Of a DNA stretch of 64,000 nt, positions 39,684-48,557 are shown piece after piece. Origin of the DNA: Betaproteobacteria bacterium. GTDB lineage: Bacteria; Pseudomonadota; Gammaproteobacteria; Burkholderiales; Rhodocyclaceae. The position numbers and the translations under genes were made by a program. Numbering within the stretch: position 1 is the first letter of the stretch; every line of letters begins with the position of its first letter. The stretch is from positions 1,315,001-1,379,000 of the forward strand of contig JADJXY010000002.1 of NCBI GenBank assembly GCA_016720065.1, written 5' to 3'. A model generated the notes under the pieces. That model had not been told where the DNA came from. It made no database searches and saw nothing but the letters and a program-made list of their open reading frames with translations.

Positions 39684-41146
39684 ACCGCCCCTCCCGGCCG
39701 GTGGGTGCAGACCCGGTTGCGGCCGGCGTCCTTAGCCGCGTAAAGGGCATGGTCGGCCTGGGCGAAGAGGATATCGAGATCCGCGTGCTGCCCACTGAGC
39801 AGACTGGTGACGCCGATGGACACCGTATAGGACACCGAGCGGCCATCCGGCAGACCTACCGGCGCGTCGGCAAACGCTTCCCGCAGCCGTTCGGCGACTT
39901 CCAGGGCCTGGCTGCCCGAAGTCTCAGGCAGCAGAACGCCGAACTCCTCGCCCCCCAGCCGCCCGACCCCGTCGACCTCGCGCAGGACCGCGCGGCAGGT
40001 ATCGGCCAGGGCCTGCAGCACCCGGTCGCCGACCTTGTGGCCATAGGCGTCATTGACGTGCTTGAAGTGATCGACATCCAGCATGAGGAGCGACAGTTCG
40101 CCGCCATAGCGCTCGGTGCGGGCGAGTTCGGTCTCCCCCTTGGCCCAGAAGCTGCGGCGGTTGTCCAGGCCGGTCAGATAATCGGTGCGGGCCTGCCGTT
40201 CCAGTTCCGCCAGGGCCTCGCCGTGCTCCAGGGCGATGGCGGCCATATTGGCCGCCCCTTCGATACATTCGATCTCGGCGGCCGTGGGCGCCGAAGGGAA
40301 GCGCCTGTAGATGGCAAAGGTTCCCAGCACCCGCCCCTGGGACGAGCGGATGGGTTCCGACCAGCAGGCCCGCAGACCCGCCTCCCGCACCAGATCCTGA
40401 TGGCTCGCCCAGTTGGGGTGGCTGAGAACGTCCTCGACCACCACGCGCTGCCCCCGAAACGCCGCCGTGCCGCAACTGCCGACCCCATCCGCCACCGGCA
40501 GGCCGTCCACCGCCCGGTTATAGGCCTCCGACATGCCGGGTGCGGCAGCGGTGTAGAGGGAACGTCCCCCCTCCTGCATCAGCAGCACCGTGCAGGTGAG
40601 CGTACGGTCCTCGCTCTCCACCCCCCGCACGATACCGTCCAGGATATCCTTGAGCGGCGCTCCCCGGGCCACATCCTCCAGCACCCGATTGCGCCAGCGT
40701 TCGCGCAGCGTGGCCCGCCGGGCGTCGGTCACATCGTCGAACAGGGCATAGACCTGAGCGGGGACGCTACTCCCGGCCTGGAAGACGGGTACGGCGTGGA
40801 TGCGCACCCAGCGGCAGCCCTCCAGTTTGGGGTTGTGCACCCCCATGAGCGTCGCTCGCACCGGTTTTCCCGTACGCAAGGCTTCCATGACGGGGAAAGC
40901 CTCCGGCGGAAAGAGGGACCCATCCTCACGCACCGCGCGCCACTCCGGATCGTCCATGCGCATTCCCTTCATGGCCTGGGCCGGGCGGCCCAGGATGCCC
41001 TCGGCAGCCGCGTTGGCCGAGAGGATGGCCCCCTGTCCATCCAGGAGCACGAAGCCTGCCGGCGCCGCGTCGAAGAGACGAAAACACGACAGCACGGCCC
41101 CCGCCTCGGCGGCGGGGCACTGCAATTTCTTCGGGGTCGTGACCAT
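39677..41146 (-). CDS. Diguanylate cyclase with PAS and GAF sensory domains
   Basis: The 489-residue protein has an N-terminal PAS domain (residues about 25-140), a GAF domain (about 155-315), and a GGDEF domain (about 330-485). The active site is GGEEF, so it should make cyclic di-GMP. An RxxD product-inhibition site (REVD) lies exactly 5 residues before it. There is no signal or membrane segment, so it senses something in the cytoplasm. It is divergent from rlhA. Confidence 0.94.
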   Translation of the reverse strand: MVTTPKKLQCPAAEAGAVLSCFRLFDAAPAGFVLLDGQGAILSANAAAEGILGRPAQAMKGMRMDDPEWRAVREDGSLFPPEAFPVMEALRTGKPVRATLMGVHNPKLEGCRWVRIHAVPVFQAGSSVPAQVYALFDDVTDARRATLRERWRNRVLEDVARGAPLKDILDGIVRGVESEDRTLTCTVLLMQEGGRSLYTAAAPGMSEAYNRAVDGLPVADGVGSCGTAAFRGQRVVVEDVLSHPNWASHQDLVREAGLRACWSEPIRSSQGRVLGTFAIYRRFPSAPTAAEIECIEGAANMAAIALEHGEALAELERQARTDYLTGLDNRRSFWAKGETELARTERYGGELSLLMLDVDHFKHVNDAYGHKVGDRVLQALADTCRAVLREVDGVGRLGGEEFGVLLPETSGSQALEVAERLREAFADAPVGLPDGRSVSYTVSIGVTSLLSGQHADLDILFAQADHALYAAKDAGRNRVCTHRPGGAVQ

Positions 41147-41254
41147 GACGCAATCTCTCCGCAGGACGGGTCCGTCTCTTGGGCACTCCCCAATTTTTCG
41201 TCGCGGCGAGCGGACCTTCTCGTTTTGAGCATACTCCCCACCCCCTTACCGGCA

Positions 41255-41299
41255 TTGTTCCAGATCAAGGTCGGCACCGGCGTCACGGGAGGGGATAAA
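41255..41299 (+). promoter_or_regulatory. FNR-type promoter of rlhA
   Basis: TTGTT-CCAG-ATCAA (41255-41268) matches the FNR consensus at 9 of 10. Its centre (41261.5) is 41.5 bp before a start point near 41303 if GATAAA (41294-41299) is the -10. An alternative -10, TAAAAT at 41296-41301, would shift this to about -46. Confidence 0.55.
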
Positions 41300-41339
41300 A
41301 TGCGGTTTCCAAAGATAAAACCTCAACAAGAAGCTCCCC

Positions 41340-43223
41340 ATGCCCCTCGCGGAGAACCCCCCCCGCCCCCTCGAACTGCTCGCCCCAGCCAAGAATGCCG
41401 ACTTGGGCATCGCCGCCATCGACCACGGCGCCGACGCGGTCTACATCGGCGGTCCGGCCTTCGGCGCCCGGGCGGGCGCCGGCAACGATGTCGACTCCAT
41501 CGCCCGCCTCGCCGCCTATGCCCATCGCTACCACGCCCGTGTGCTGGTGGCCGTCAATACCATCCTGCGCGACGATGAACTGGAAGACGCCCGCCGCCTG
41601 GCCTGGGCGGTTTGGGAAGCCGGCGCCGACGCCCTCATCGTGCAGGACATGGGCCTCCTGCAACTCGATCTGCCCCCCATCCAGCTCCACGCCAGCACCC
41701 AGACCGACATCCGCTCGCCCGAGAAGGCGCGCTTTCTGGCCGACGTGGGTTTCTCCCAGATCGTTCTGGCCCGGGAACTGTCCCTGGACCAGATTCGGGC
41801 CGTGGCGGCGGGCACCCCGGCCGTCCTCGAATTCTTCGTCCATGGCGCGCTCTGCGTCAGCTACAGCGGGCAGTGCTACATCAGCCATGCCCACACCGGG
41901 CGCAGCGCCAACCGCGGCGACTGTTCCCAGACCTGCCGCCTGCCCTATTCCCTCAGCGACGGCGAAGGCCAGGTCATCGCCCAGGACAAGCACCTGCTGT
42001 CGATGAAGGACAACGACCAGAGCGCCAACCTCGCCGCCCTGGCCGATGCCGGCATCGGCTCGTTCAAGATCGAGGGCCGCCTCAAGGATCTGGGCTACGT
42101 CAAGAACATCACCGCCCACTACCGGGGCCTGCTGGACGAAGTCATCGCCGCCGACCCGCGCTATTGCCGCGCTTCCTCCGGCACCTCGACCTACACCTTC
42201 GTCCCCCAGCCGGAGAAATCCTTCAACCGCGGGGCCACCGACTATTTCGTCAATTCGCGTCAGGCCGACATCGGCGCCTTCGATTCGCCCAAATTCGTCG
42301 GTGAGCCCCTGGGCCACGTCACTCGGGTGGCGGCCGAGTGGTTCGAAGTCGATAGCGCGCTTCCCCTGCACAACGGCGACGGCCTGAGCTATTACGACGC
42401 CGACCAGGAACTCGCCGGCCTGCGCATCAGCCGCGCCGAGGGACGGCGCCTTTACCCCCTGACCATGCCGCAAGGCCTGGCGGTGGGCCTCGCCGTCTAC
42501 CGCAACCGGGACCAGGAATTCGAGCGCCTGCTGGAAAAGAAATCCGCCGACCGCCGCATTGCGGTCAGTCTCACCCTGAGCGAAACCCCCCAGGGATTCA
42601 CCCTGGAAGCCCGGGACGAAGACGGTCTCGCCGCCCAGGCCACCATCGCCCACCCCCACGAAGCCGCCCGGGACACGGCACGGGCCGGCGCCGCCCTGCG
42701 GGAACAGTTGGGCAAGCTGGGCAACACGCCCTTCGTCGCCCGGGAAATCGCCCTGCATCTGGCGGCGCCCCGCTTCCTGCCCACCGCCGTGGTCAATGCC
42801 CTGCGCCGGGAGGTGCTGGAAAAGCTCGACGCCCTCCGCCTCGCCGCCCATCCCCGCCCGCCCCGGGCCGCCCCGGCCGAACCGCCGGCTCCCTACCCCC
42901 AGGATGAACTGAGTTACCTGGGTAACGTGCTCAACGCCCAGGCCCGCGCCTTCTATGCCCGCCACGGCGTCAAGCTCATCGAGGACGCCTACGAGGCCGG
43001 GAACGAAAAGGGCGCCGTGTCCCTCATGATCACCAAGCACTGCCTGCGCTACAGTTTCAACCTCTGCCCCAAGGAAGTGAAAGGCTTGCGCCCCGACCCC
43101 CTGACCCTCATGAACGGCAAGGACAAGCTCACCCTGCGCTTCGACTGCAAGCGCTGCGAGATGCACGTGGTCGGCAAGCTGAGAAAGGGCGTCAAGCTTC
43201 AGGTACAGGCGGAAGGTCACTGA
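41340..43223 (+). CDS. rlhA: 23S rRNA 5-hydroxycytidine C2501 synthase RlhA (peptidase U32 family)
   Basis: The 627-residue protein matches E. coli RlhA along its length. Features are HGADAVYIGGPAFGARAGAG, LIVQDMGLLQLDLPPI, LHASTQTDIR, the Cys-rich centre CVSYSGQCYISHAHTGRSAN then GDCSQTCRLPY, and the C-terminal CLRYSFNLCPKE with FDCKRCEMHV. RlhA hydroxylates C2501 of 23S rRNA and probably carries an iron-sulfur cluster via the central Cys. It follows an FNR-like box, which would link it to low oxygen (inference). Confidence 0.94.
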   Translation: MPLAENPPRPLELLAPAKNADLGIAAIDHGADAVYIGGPAFGARAGAGNDVDSIARLAAYAHRYHARVLVAVNTILRDDELEDARRLAWAVWEAGADALIVQDMGLLQLDLPPIQLHASTQTDIRSPEKARFLADVGFSQIVLARELSLDQIRAVAAGTPAVLEFFVHGALCVSYSGQCYISHAHTGRSANRGDCSQTCRLPYSLSDGEGQVIAQDKHLLSMKDNDQSANLAALADAGIGSFKIEGRLKDLGYVKNITAHYRGLLDEVIAADPRYCRASSGTSTYTFVPQPEKSFNRGATDYFVNSRQADIGAFDSPKFVGEPLGHVTRVAAEWFEVDSALPLHNGDGLSYYDADQELAGLRISRAEGRRLYPLTMPQGLAVGLAVYRNRDQEFERLLEKKSADRRIAVSLTLSETPQGFTLEARDEDGLAAQATIAHPHEAARDTARAGAALREQLGKLGNTPFVAREIALHLAAPRFLPTAVVNALRREVLEKLDALRLAAHPRPPRAAPAEPPAPYPQDELSYLGNVLNAQARAFYARHGVKLIEDAYEAGNEKGAVSLMITKHCLRYSFNLCPKEVKGLRPDPLTLMNGKDKLTLRFDCKRCEMHVVGKLRKGVKLQVQAEGH

Positions 43224-43236
43224 GCCCCCCTTCGTC

Positions 43237-44331
43237 ATGCGCCGCCTGCTCATCGCCCTTGCCCTCCTCGTCGCCCTCCTGGCCGTCGGGGCCGCAGTCG
43301 GGCTCCACTACGCCGCCGGCGCCCTGCGCGACAAGGTGCGCGAAGCCCTGGGGCCGGAAAGCGAAGTGGCCGACATCCGCCTGGGCTGGTCTTCGGTGGA
43401 GGTGACCGGGGTGCGGGTTCCCGCCCCCAAGGACTGGCCGGCGCCGGACGCCCTGAAGGCGGCGCGCATCGTCGTCGTGCCCGATTTCGACGCCCTCTTT
43501 TCCAGCCGCGAAGTGCGCATCCGGCGTATCGTGCTCGACGGCGCCTACCTGTCGGTCTATCGCACCCGCGAGGGCAAGCTGCGGCTGCTGCCCGGCATCC
43601 TGGAAAAGCCCGCCGCTGCAAAGGACGAGGCCAAGACCGGCGACGACCTCGCCGTCCGCATCGACGCAGTCGAGCTGAACGACGCCGCCCTGGAGCTTTT
43701 CGACGCCTCGGTGGCCAAGCCGCCCCATCGCGTGCGCCTGGAGGCCCTGCAGGCCCGCATCGGCACGCTGCGCCTGCCCCAGCTCGCCGGCCAGACCCGC
43801 CTGGACCTCAAGGGAAGCGTCAAGGGCGCCCGCCAGGACGGCAGTTTCACCGTGGCGGGCTGGATCGAGGTGGCGAGCAAGGATTCCGACATCGAAACCC
43901 ACTTGAAGGGCGTCGACCTGGTGGGGCTCCAGCCCTATCTCATCAAGGCTTCCGAAACCGGCGTCCGCCGCGGCAGCCTGGACCTGGACCTCAAGGCCAG
44001 CGTCAAGCAGAACCGCCTGCACGCCCCGGGCACCCTGTCGGTGGCCAATCTGGAACTCGCCTCGGGCAAGGGCGCCACCGCCACCTTCATGGGCATGCCC
44101 CGGATGGCGGTCATCGGCATGCTCAAGGACAAGAACGAACGCATCACGGTCCGCTTCGTCCTGGACGGTCGTCTCGACGATCCAAAATTCTCGCTGAATG
44201 AAGCCTTCATGACCCGGGTGGGCGCCTCCATGGCCGAAACCCTGGGCATCAGCCTGGAGTCGGTGGCCAAGGGCGTCAGCAGCGCCACCCAGGGCATCGG
44301 CAGGAGTCTGGGCAAGCTATTCGGCCAGTAG
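43237..44331 (+). CDS. AsmA/DUF748-like periplasmic membrane-anchored protein
   Basis: The 364-residue protein has one N-terminal helix (residues about 4-24) and an AsmA-like/DUF748 beta-rich domain (LGWSSVEVTGVRVPAP, then VDAVELNDAALELFD). The C-terminal half includes KFSLNEAFMTRVGASMAETLG, common in DUF748 proteins. AsmA-like proteins are bridge-type or lipid-related envelope proteins; the role here is unknown. It starts 13 bases after rlhA and may be co-transcribed. Confidence 0.82.
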   Translation: MRRLLIALALLVALLAVGAAVGLHYAAGALRDKVREALGPESEVADIRLGWSSVEVTGVRVPAPKDWPAPDALKAARIVVVPDFDALFSSREVRIRRIVLDGAYLSVYRTREGKLRLLPGILEKPAAAKDEAKTGDDLAVRIDAVELNDAALELFDASVAKPPHRVRLEALQARIGTLRLPQLAGQTRLDLKGSVKGARQDGSFTVAGWIEVASKDSDIETHLKGVDLVGLQPYLIKASETGVRRGSLDLDLKASVKQNRLHAPGTLSVANLELASGKGATATFMGMPRMAVIGMLKDKNERITVRFVLDGRLDDPKFSLNEAFMTRVGASMAETLGISLESVAKGVSSATQGIGRSLGKLFGQ

Positions 44332-44385
44332 GCGCCCGCAAAGCCCGTGCCATAATCCGCCGCGCCCCGCCCTTCTGAACCGCCC

Positions 44386-45003
44386 ATGATTTCCGTCTAC
44401 CAGCTCAAACCCCGCTTCCAGGCCCTGCTGCGGCCCGGCGTCGTGCGTCTGGCGGCGGCCGGCGTCACGGCCAACGGGGTCACGCTCCTGGCCATGGTCG
44501 TTTCCTGCGGCCTGGGCGCCCTGCTCTTCGTCTATCCCCGACCCGCGCTATTTCTGCTCCTGCCCCTGTGGATGTTCCTGCGCATGGCCCTGAACGCCGT
44601 AGACGGCATGCTGGCCCGGGAATTCGCGCAAAAATCCGCCCTCGGCGCCTACCTCAACGAACTCAGCGACGTGGTCTCCGATGCCGCCCTCTACCTGCCC
44701 TTCGTCCTGGTGGCGCCCTTCGGCTGGGGCAGCGTGGGGGCGATGATCTTCCTCGCCGCCCTGTCCGAAATGACCGGCGCCCTCGGTCCCCTGGTGGGCG
44801 CTCCGCGCCAGTACGACGGCCCCATGGGCAAGAGCGACCGGGCCGTGCTCTTCGGCGGCCTCGGCCTCTGGCTGGGGCTGACCGGCAGCCTGCCGGCCTG
44901 GTGCTTCTGGCTCCTGCCCGCCGCCGCGGCCCTCATGGCCCTCAATATCGTCAATCGCATCCGCAGCGGTCTGGCCCAGGCCGCTCCACGGACGTCCCCA
45001 TGA
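44386..45003 (+). CDS. CDP-alcohol phosphatidyltransferase, YnbA-like
   Basis: The 205-residue membrane protein has the CDP-alcohol phosphatidyltransferase motif in YnbA-like form: NAVDGMLAR, then GAYLNELSDVVSD. The first Asp of the classical motif is replaced by Asn, as in YnbA. It should transfer a phosphatidyl group from a CDP-lipid to an unknown alcohol. It is followed by a PlsC-like acyltransferase and a CdsA-like gene, an assembly line for a lipid or phosphodiester. It overlaps the acyltransferase start (ATGA). A -10-like CATAAT is at 44351. Confidence 0.87.
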   Translation: MISVYQLKPRFQALLRPGVVRLAAAGVTANGVTLLAMVVSCGLGALLFVYPRPALFLLLPLWMFLRMALNAVDGMLAREFAQKSALGAYLNELSDVVSDAALYLPFVLVAPFGWGSVGAMIFLAALSEMTGALGPLVGAPRQYDGPMGKSDRAVLFGGLGLWLGLTGSLPAWCFWLLPAAAALMALNIVNRIRSGLAQAAPRTSP

Positions 45004-45632
45004 GTTTACTCGGCCGCTGCACCGGCACCGCCATCGGCGGGCTTGCCCAGCTCATCACCGGGGTGCGCGCCCTGTGGCGCGGCTGCGTGCCGGAGGACCG
45101 CCTGCGGGTGTATTTCGCCAACCACAACAGCCACGTCGATTTCATCCTGGTGTGGGCTGCGCTGCCGCCGGATCTGCGGCGCCGCACCCGCCCCGTGGCC
45201 GGTGCCGACTACTGGCTGACGGACGCCCTGCGCCGATTCATCGTGCACGATGTCTTCAACGCCGTGCTGGTGGACCGCACCCGGGGCAGCCGAGAGGGCG
45301 GCCCCAACCCGGTGGAGCAGATGGCCGAGGCCCTCGCCGCCGGTGATTCCCTCATCATCTTTCCCGAAGGCACCCGCAATCTGAGCGATACGCCCCTGCT
45401 GCCCTTCAAGAGCGGCATCTACCACCTGGCCTGCCGGCGGCCGGACGTGGAATTCGTTCCCGTGTGGATCGAAAACCTGGGCCGGGTGATGCCCAAGGGC
45501 GCCCTGATTCCGGTGCCCCTCCTGTGCACCTTGAGCTTCGGCCAGCCCCTCACCCTGGCTGCGGGAGAGGACAAGGAAACCTTCCTCGCCCGCGCCCGGA
45601 CCGCCATGCTGACCCTGGCGCCACCCGCCTGA
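45000..45632 (+). CDS. PlsC-type 1-acyl-glycerol-phosphate acyltransferase
   Basis: The 210-residue protein has the HX4D catalytic motif (HNSHVD in FANHNSHVDFIL) and the FPEGTR substrate motif (IIFPEGTRNLSD). It would acylate lysophosphatidate or a related lipid. No long membrane helix is visible apart from a short N-terminal amphipathic stretch. It is coupled to the YnbA-like gene and precedes a CdsA-like gene. Confidence 0.9.
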   Translation: MSLLGRCTGTAIGGLAQLITGVRALWRGCVPEDRLRVYFANHNSHVDFILVWAALPPDLRRRTRPVAGADYWLTDALRRFIVHDVFNAVLVDRTRGSREGGPNPVEQMAEALAAGDSLIIFPEGTRNLSDTPLLPFKSGIYHLACRRPDVEFVPVWIENLGRVMPKGALIPVPLLCTLSFGQPLTLAAGEDKETFLARARTAMLTLAPPA

Positions 45633-45635
45633 GCC

Positions 45636-45815
45636 ATGAACCAGAAAACCTCAGCCAGTCGCCTGTCGTTGCCCGGAGTGCCTTGTGCCCTGGCCCTCCG
45701 CGCCTTCCCGAAACGCATGCGCCCCGAGTGGCATCGCGACGAGCCCGCAGGCGCCTCCGGGCGGGCGAAGGGTGCGATCGGGCGCCGCGGTGCCGCCACA
45801 ATCCAGTCCCCATGA
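45636..45815 (+). CDS. Possible 59-aa ORF linking acyltransferase and cdsA-like genes
   Basis: An open frame begins 3 bases after the acyltransferase stop (MNQKTSASRLSLPGVPCALA) and ends in an ATGA overlap with the next start. The protein is basic and Ala/Gly/Arg rich, with no recognised domain. Its junctions look like those of a coupled gene, but the composition looks like read-through of GC-rich spacer. It may only serve to couple translation. Confidence 0.28.
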   Translation: MNQKTSASRLSLPGVPCALALRAFPKRMRPEWHRDEPAGASGRAKGAIGRRGAATIQSP

Positions 45816-46756
45816 CCCCCCAAGAAACCGTCTTCGTCATCTTTGCCGGGGTGTTCGCCTGCCTGGCCCTGGCCAGCAGCGTCGCCTTCGTCCTGCGGCG
45901 GCGTCTCGCCCCGGAGGCCCCCACCGCCACCCTGGATAACCTGGACGCCCGCATCAAGGCCTGGTGGATCATGATCGGCTGCCTGGCGCTGGCTTTCTGG
46001 ATCGGCCGCGCCGGCATCATCGCCCTCTTCGCCTTCATCTCCTTTCAGGGCCTGCGGGAATTCATCTCCCTCACCCATACCCGCCGGGGCGACCACCATG
46101 CCCTGGTGTGGAGCTTCTTCGTCTTCCTGCCCCTGCAATACGCCCTGGTCGCCATGGACTGGTACGGACTCTTTTCCATCCTGATCCCGGTCTATGCCTT
46201 CCTCCTTCTGCCCATGTCCTCGGCCCTGGGGGAAGACACCACCCGCTTTCTGGAACGTGCGGCCAAAGTGCAGTGGGGTCTGATGATCTGCGTCTATTGC
46301 CTTTCCCATGTGCCGGCCCTGCTCACCCTGCCCATCGCCGGCTTCGAGGGTCGCAATGCACTGCTGGTGGTCTTCCTGATCCTCACCGTGCAGGCCAGTG
46401 ACGTGCTGCAGTACGTGTGGGGGAAGCTGTGCGGGCGCCACAAGCTGTCGCCCAACATCTCCCCCTCCAAGACCATAGAGGGCCTGGTGGGCGGCGTCCT
46501 CACCTCCACCGCCGTCGGCGCCGCCCTGTGGTGGATGACGCCCTTCCTGCCCTGGCAGGCGGCCCTGGTGGCCCTGGCCATCAACGTCATGGGCTTCTTC
46601 GGCGGCTTCGTCCTTTCCGCCATCAAGCGCGACCGCGGCATCAAGGACTGGGGCACCCTCATCGAAGGCCACGGCGGCATGCTCGACCGGGTCGACTCCC
46701 TGAGCTTCGCCGCGCCGATCTTCTTCCACATCGTGCGTTATTGGTGGGTGGCCTGA
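45812..46756 (+). CDS. Phosphatidate cytidylyltransferase, CdsA/YnbB-like
   Basis: The 314-residue membrane protein has eight or so helices and the CDS signature near the C-terminus (SAIKRDRGIKDWGTLIEGHG, then GMLDRVDS) and SPSKTIEG. It makes CDP-diacylglycerol from phosphatidate and CTP. As part of a YnbA-like cluster it may feed the adjacent phosphatidyltransferase, distinct from the housekeeping cdsA expected elsewhere. The N-terminus starts MTPQETVFVIFAGV. Confidence 0.9.
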   Translation: MTPQETVFVIFAGVFACLALASSVAFVLRRRLAPEAPTATLDNLDARIKAWWIMIGCLALAFWIGRAGIIALFAFISFQGLREFISLTHTRRGDHHALVWSFFVFLPLQYALVAMDWYGLFSILIPVYAFLLLPMSSALGEDTTRFLERAAKVQWGLMICVYCLSHVPALLTLPIAGFEGRNALLVVFLILTVQASDVLQYVWGKLCGRHKLSPNISPSKTIEGLVGGVLTSTAVGAALWWMTPFLPWQAALVALAINVMGFFGGFVLSAIKRDRGIKDWGTLIEGHGGMLDRVDSLSFAAPIFFHIVRYWWVA

Positions 46757-46759
46757 ACC

Positions 46760-46776
46760 GGGGCGTCGTTCGCCCC
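46760..46776. terminator. Hairpin between convergent cdsA-like and yaeQ genes
   Basis: GGGGCG-TCGTT-CGCCCC is a 6-bp perfect stem between two convergent genes, 3 bases after the cdsA-like stop. It has no T run, so a strong intrinsic terminator is unlikely. Confidence 0.35.
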
Positions 46777-46790
46777 GCCCTGCGGGACGA

Positions 46791-47330
46791 TCAGCCCTGC
46801 AGCCGCTCCACCGCGATTTCCACACTGCGTCCTTCGTCCCCCAGCCAGACCACGCCTTCCTGTACCGTGCATTGCAGGCGCATGCTGCGCGCCGCCAGTG
46901 CCGCCAGGGCAGCGCTTTGCTCGGCGCTCAGGCGCAGCACGGCGAGATTGCCGTAGGCAGCCAGCGCGGCGCGGTTCTGCTGCCACCAGACATCCACCGC
47001 CTTGCCGCCGTAGGTCAGCACCACCGCGCGACGCGCCCGGTGGCTGGCCTTGCGCAGATCCCGCTCGTCGGGGAGGCCGACATCGATCCAGGTGAGCAGC
47101 GTGCCATCGGGCCCCACTTCGAGCAGATCGGCCTCGTCTTCCGTGGACAGCCCCCGCCCGAAAGTCAGGTCTTCACTGGCGTAGAGCGCGAAGGCCAGCA
47201 GCCGCACCATCATCCGCTCGTCGGTTTCCGAAGGGTGGCGGGCCAGGGTGAGGGTGTGGGACTGGTAATAGTGGCGATCCAGGTCGGAAACCTGGAGTTC
47301 GGCCTTGAAGACGGTTGCCTTGAGCGCCAT
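46791..47330 (-). CDS. yaeQ: YaeQ family protein
   Basis: The 179-residue protein matches YaeQ: MALKATVFKAELQVSDLDRH, then ARHPSETDERMMVRLLAFAL, then TWIDVGLPDERDLRKASHRA. YaeQ has a PD-(D/E)XK nuclease-like fold; its role is unsettled. The start at 47330 is the family N-terminus. It is divergent from a DUF3617 gene across a 97-bp gap. Confidence 0.93.
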   Translation of the reverse strand: MALKATVFKAELQVSDLDRHYYQSHTLTLARHPSETDERMMVRLLAFALYASEDLTFGRGLSTEDEADLLEVGPDGTLLTWIDVGLPDERDLRKASHRARRAVVLTYGGKAVDVWWQQNRAALAAYGNLAVLRLSAEQSAALAALAARSMRLQCTVQEGVVWLGDEGRSVEIAVERLQG

Positions 47331-47427
47331 GGAAACCTCGAAAAAAGGCAGGATTATCCCGGGTGCTGACGAAAACCCCAAAGGCCACTACGATGCGGGG
47401 CTTGTGCCATCCTCATCGGAGCCTGCC

Positions 47428-47985
47428 ATGACTTCCCCCCGTCTCGCCCTCGCCACCGCCCTCACGGCCATCGCCTGCGCCGTCACCGCTGCCGACCTGC
47501 CCAAACGCAAATCCGGCCTGTGGGAGATGAAGACACAGATGGAGGGCGTTCCCTCCCAGGGGCCGATGCAGATGTGCGTCGACCAGGCCAGCGACAATCT
47601 GATGCGAGACGAAGGCAGCCGCCAGAAGCCCGACTGCCCGGTCATGCAGGTGACGCCCTCCGGCGGCAAGGTCACCCTGCACTCCGAATGCCGCGTGGAA
47701 AAATCCCTGGTCATCACCGACGCCGTCATCACTGGCGACTTCGACACCCACTACCGCAGCGACATGAAGATGCGCTACAACCCGCCCATGCACGGTCGGA
47801 GCGAGATGAAGATGGTCCAGGAGGCCCGCTGGCTCGGCCCCTGCAAGGCCGGCCAGAAGCCCGGCGACGTGATGATGCCCGGCATGCCCGGCGGCAAGAT
47901 GAATACCCAGGACATGCAGCGCATGATGAACGACCCGGAAGTGCAGAAGATGATGCGCCAGCAGCGCCAGGGCGCCGGTTACTGA
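47428..47985 (+). CDS. DUF3617 exported protein
   Basis: The 185-residue protein has a signal peptide (ALATALTAIACAVTA) and the DUF3617 pattern KRKSGLWEMKTQM with later DCPVMQVTPSGGKVTLHSEC. Its last third is Met-rich (DVMMPGMPGGKMN, MQRMMNDPEVQKMM), which could bind Cu(I), though this is inference. Function unknown. It is cotranscribed, perhaps, with the rhodanese gene 119 bases downstream. Confidence 0.85.
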   Translation: MTSPRLALATALTAIACAVTAADLPKRKSGLWEMKTQMEGVPSQGPMQMCVDQASDNLMRDEGSRQKPDCPVMQVTPSGGKVTLHSECRVEKSLVITDAVITGDFDTHYRSDMKMRYNPPMHGRSEMKMVQEARWLGPCKAGQKPGDVMMPGMPGGKMNTQDMQRMMNDPEVQKMMRQQRQGAGY

Positions 47986-48104
47986 GCGTCCGGAACCCCC
48001 GCCGGCGATGCAGCGTGACCGCGGGCCCGTGAGAATTCCCGACGCCCCACGCTGTCCAACTTCCGTCGCCGGCACCGCCGGCCCCCTGCTCCCCGGAGAA
48101 TGCC

Positions 48105-48557
48105 ATGTCCCGCCTCACCCGCCTGCTGCTCGCCGCCCTCCTCGCCGCCACCGCTCTCTCCGCCCGGGCCGAAATCATCGACGTGGATAACGCCGAACTG
48201 GCCCGTCTGATGGCCGCCGGAGTCCCGGTCATCGACGTGCGCACTGCCGGAGAATGGGAAGAAACCGGCATCGTCCCCGGCAGCCGGCTCCTCACCTACT
48301 TCGACGACAACGGCAAGGCCGATCCCCCCGCCTGGCTGGCCAAGGCCCAGGCCTACGCCAAGGCTGGCCAGCCGGTGGCCGTCATCTGCCGCAGCGGCAA
48401 CCGCACCAAGGCCGTCAGCCGTTACCTTTCCCAGGAAGCCGGCTACGCCAAGGTCTATAACGTCAAGGGCGGCATCAAGGCGTGGATCGCCGAGGGCCGC
48501 CCCACGGCACCCGCTGCCCAACCCCTGGCTGCCTGCCGCGCCGACAAGACCTGCTGA
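48105..48557 (+). CDS. Exported rhodanese-like sulfurtransferase
   Basis: The 150-residue protein has a signal peptide (LLLAALLAATALSARA) and one rhodanese domain with the catalytic Cys in VICRSGNRTKAVS. The six-residue active loop CRSGNR is typical of single-domain rhodaneses (sulfur rather than phosphate). The C-terminus (ACRADKTC) adds two Cys. It would transfer sulfane sulfur in the periplasm. Its stop shares a base with the start of a small Cys-rich gene. Confidence 0.9.
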   Translation: MSRLTRLLLAALLAATALSARAEIIDVDNAELARLMAAGVPVIDVRTAGEWEETGIVPGSRLLTYFDDNGKADPPAWLAKAQAYAKAGQPVAVICRSGNRTKAVSRYLSQEAGYAKVYNVKGGIKAWIAEGRPTAPAAQPLAACRADKTC

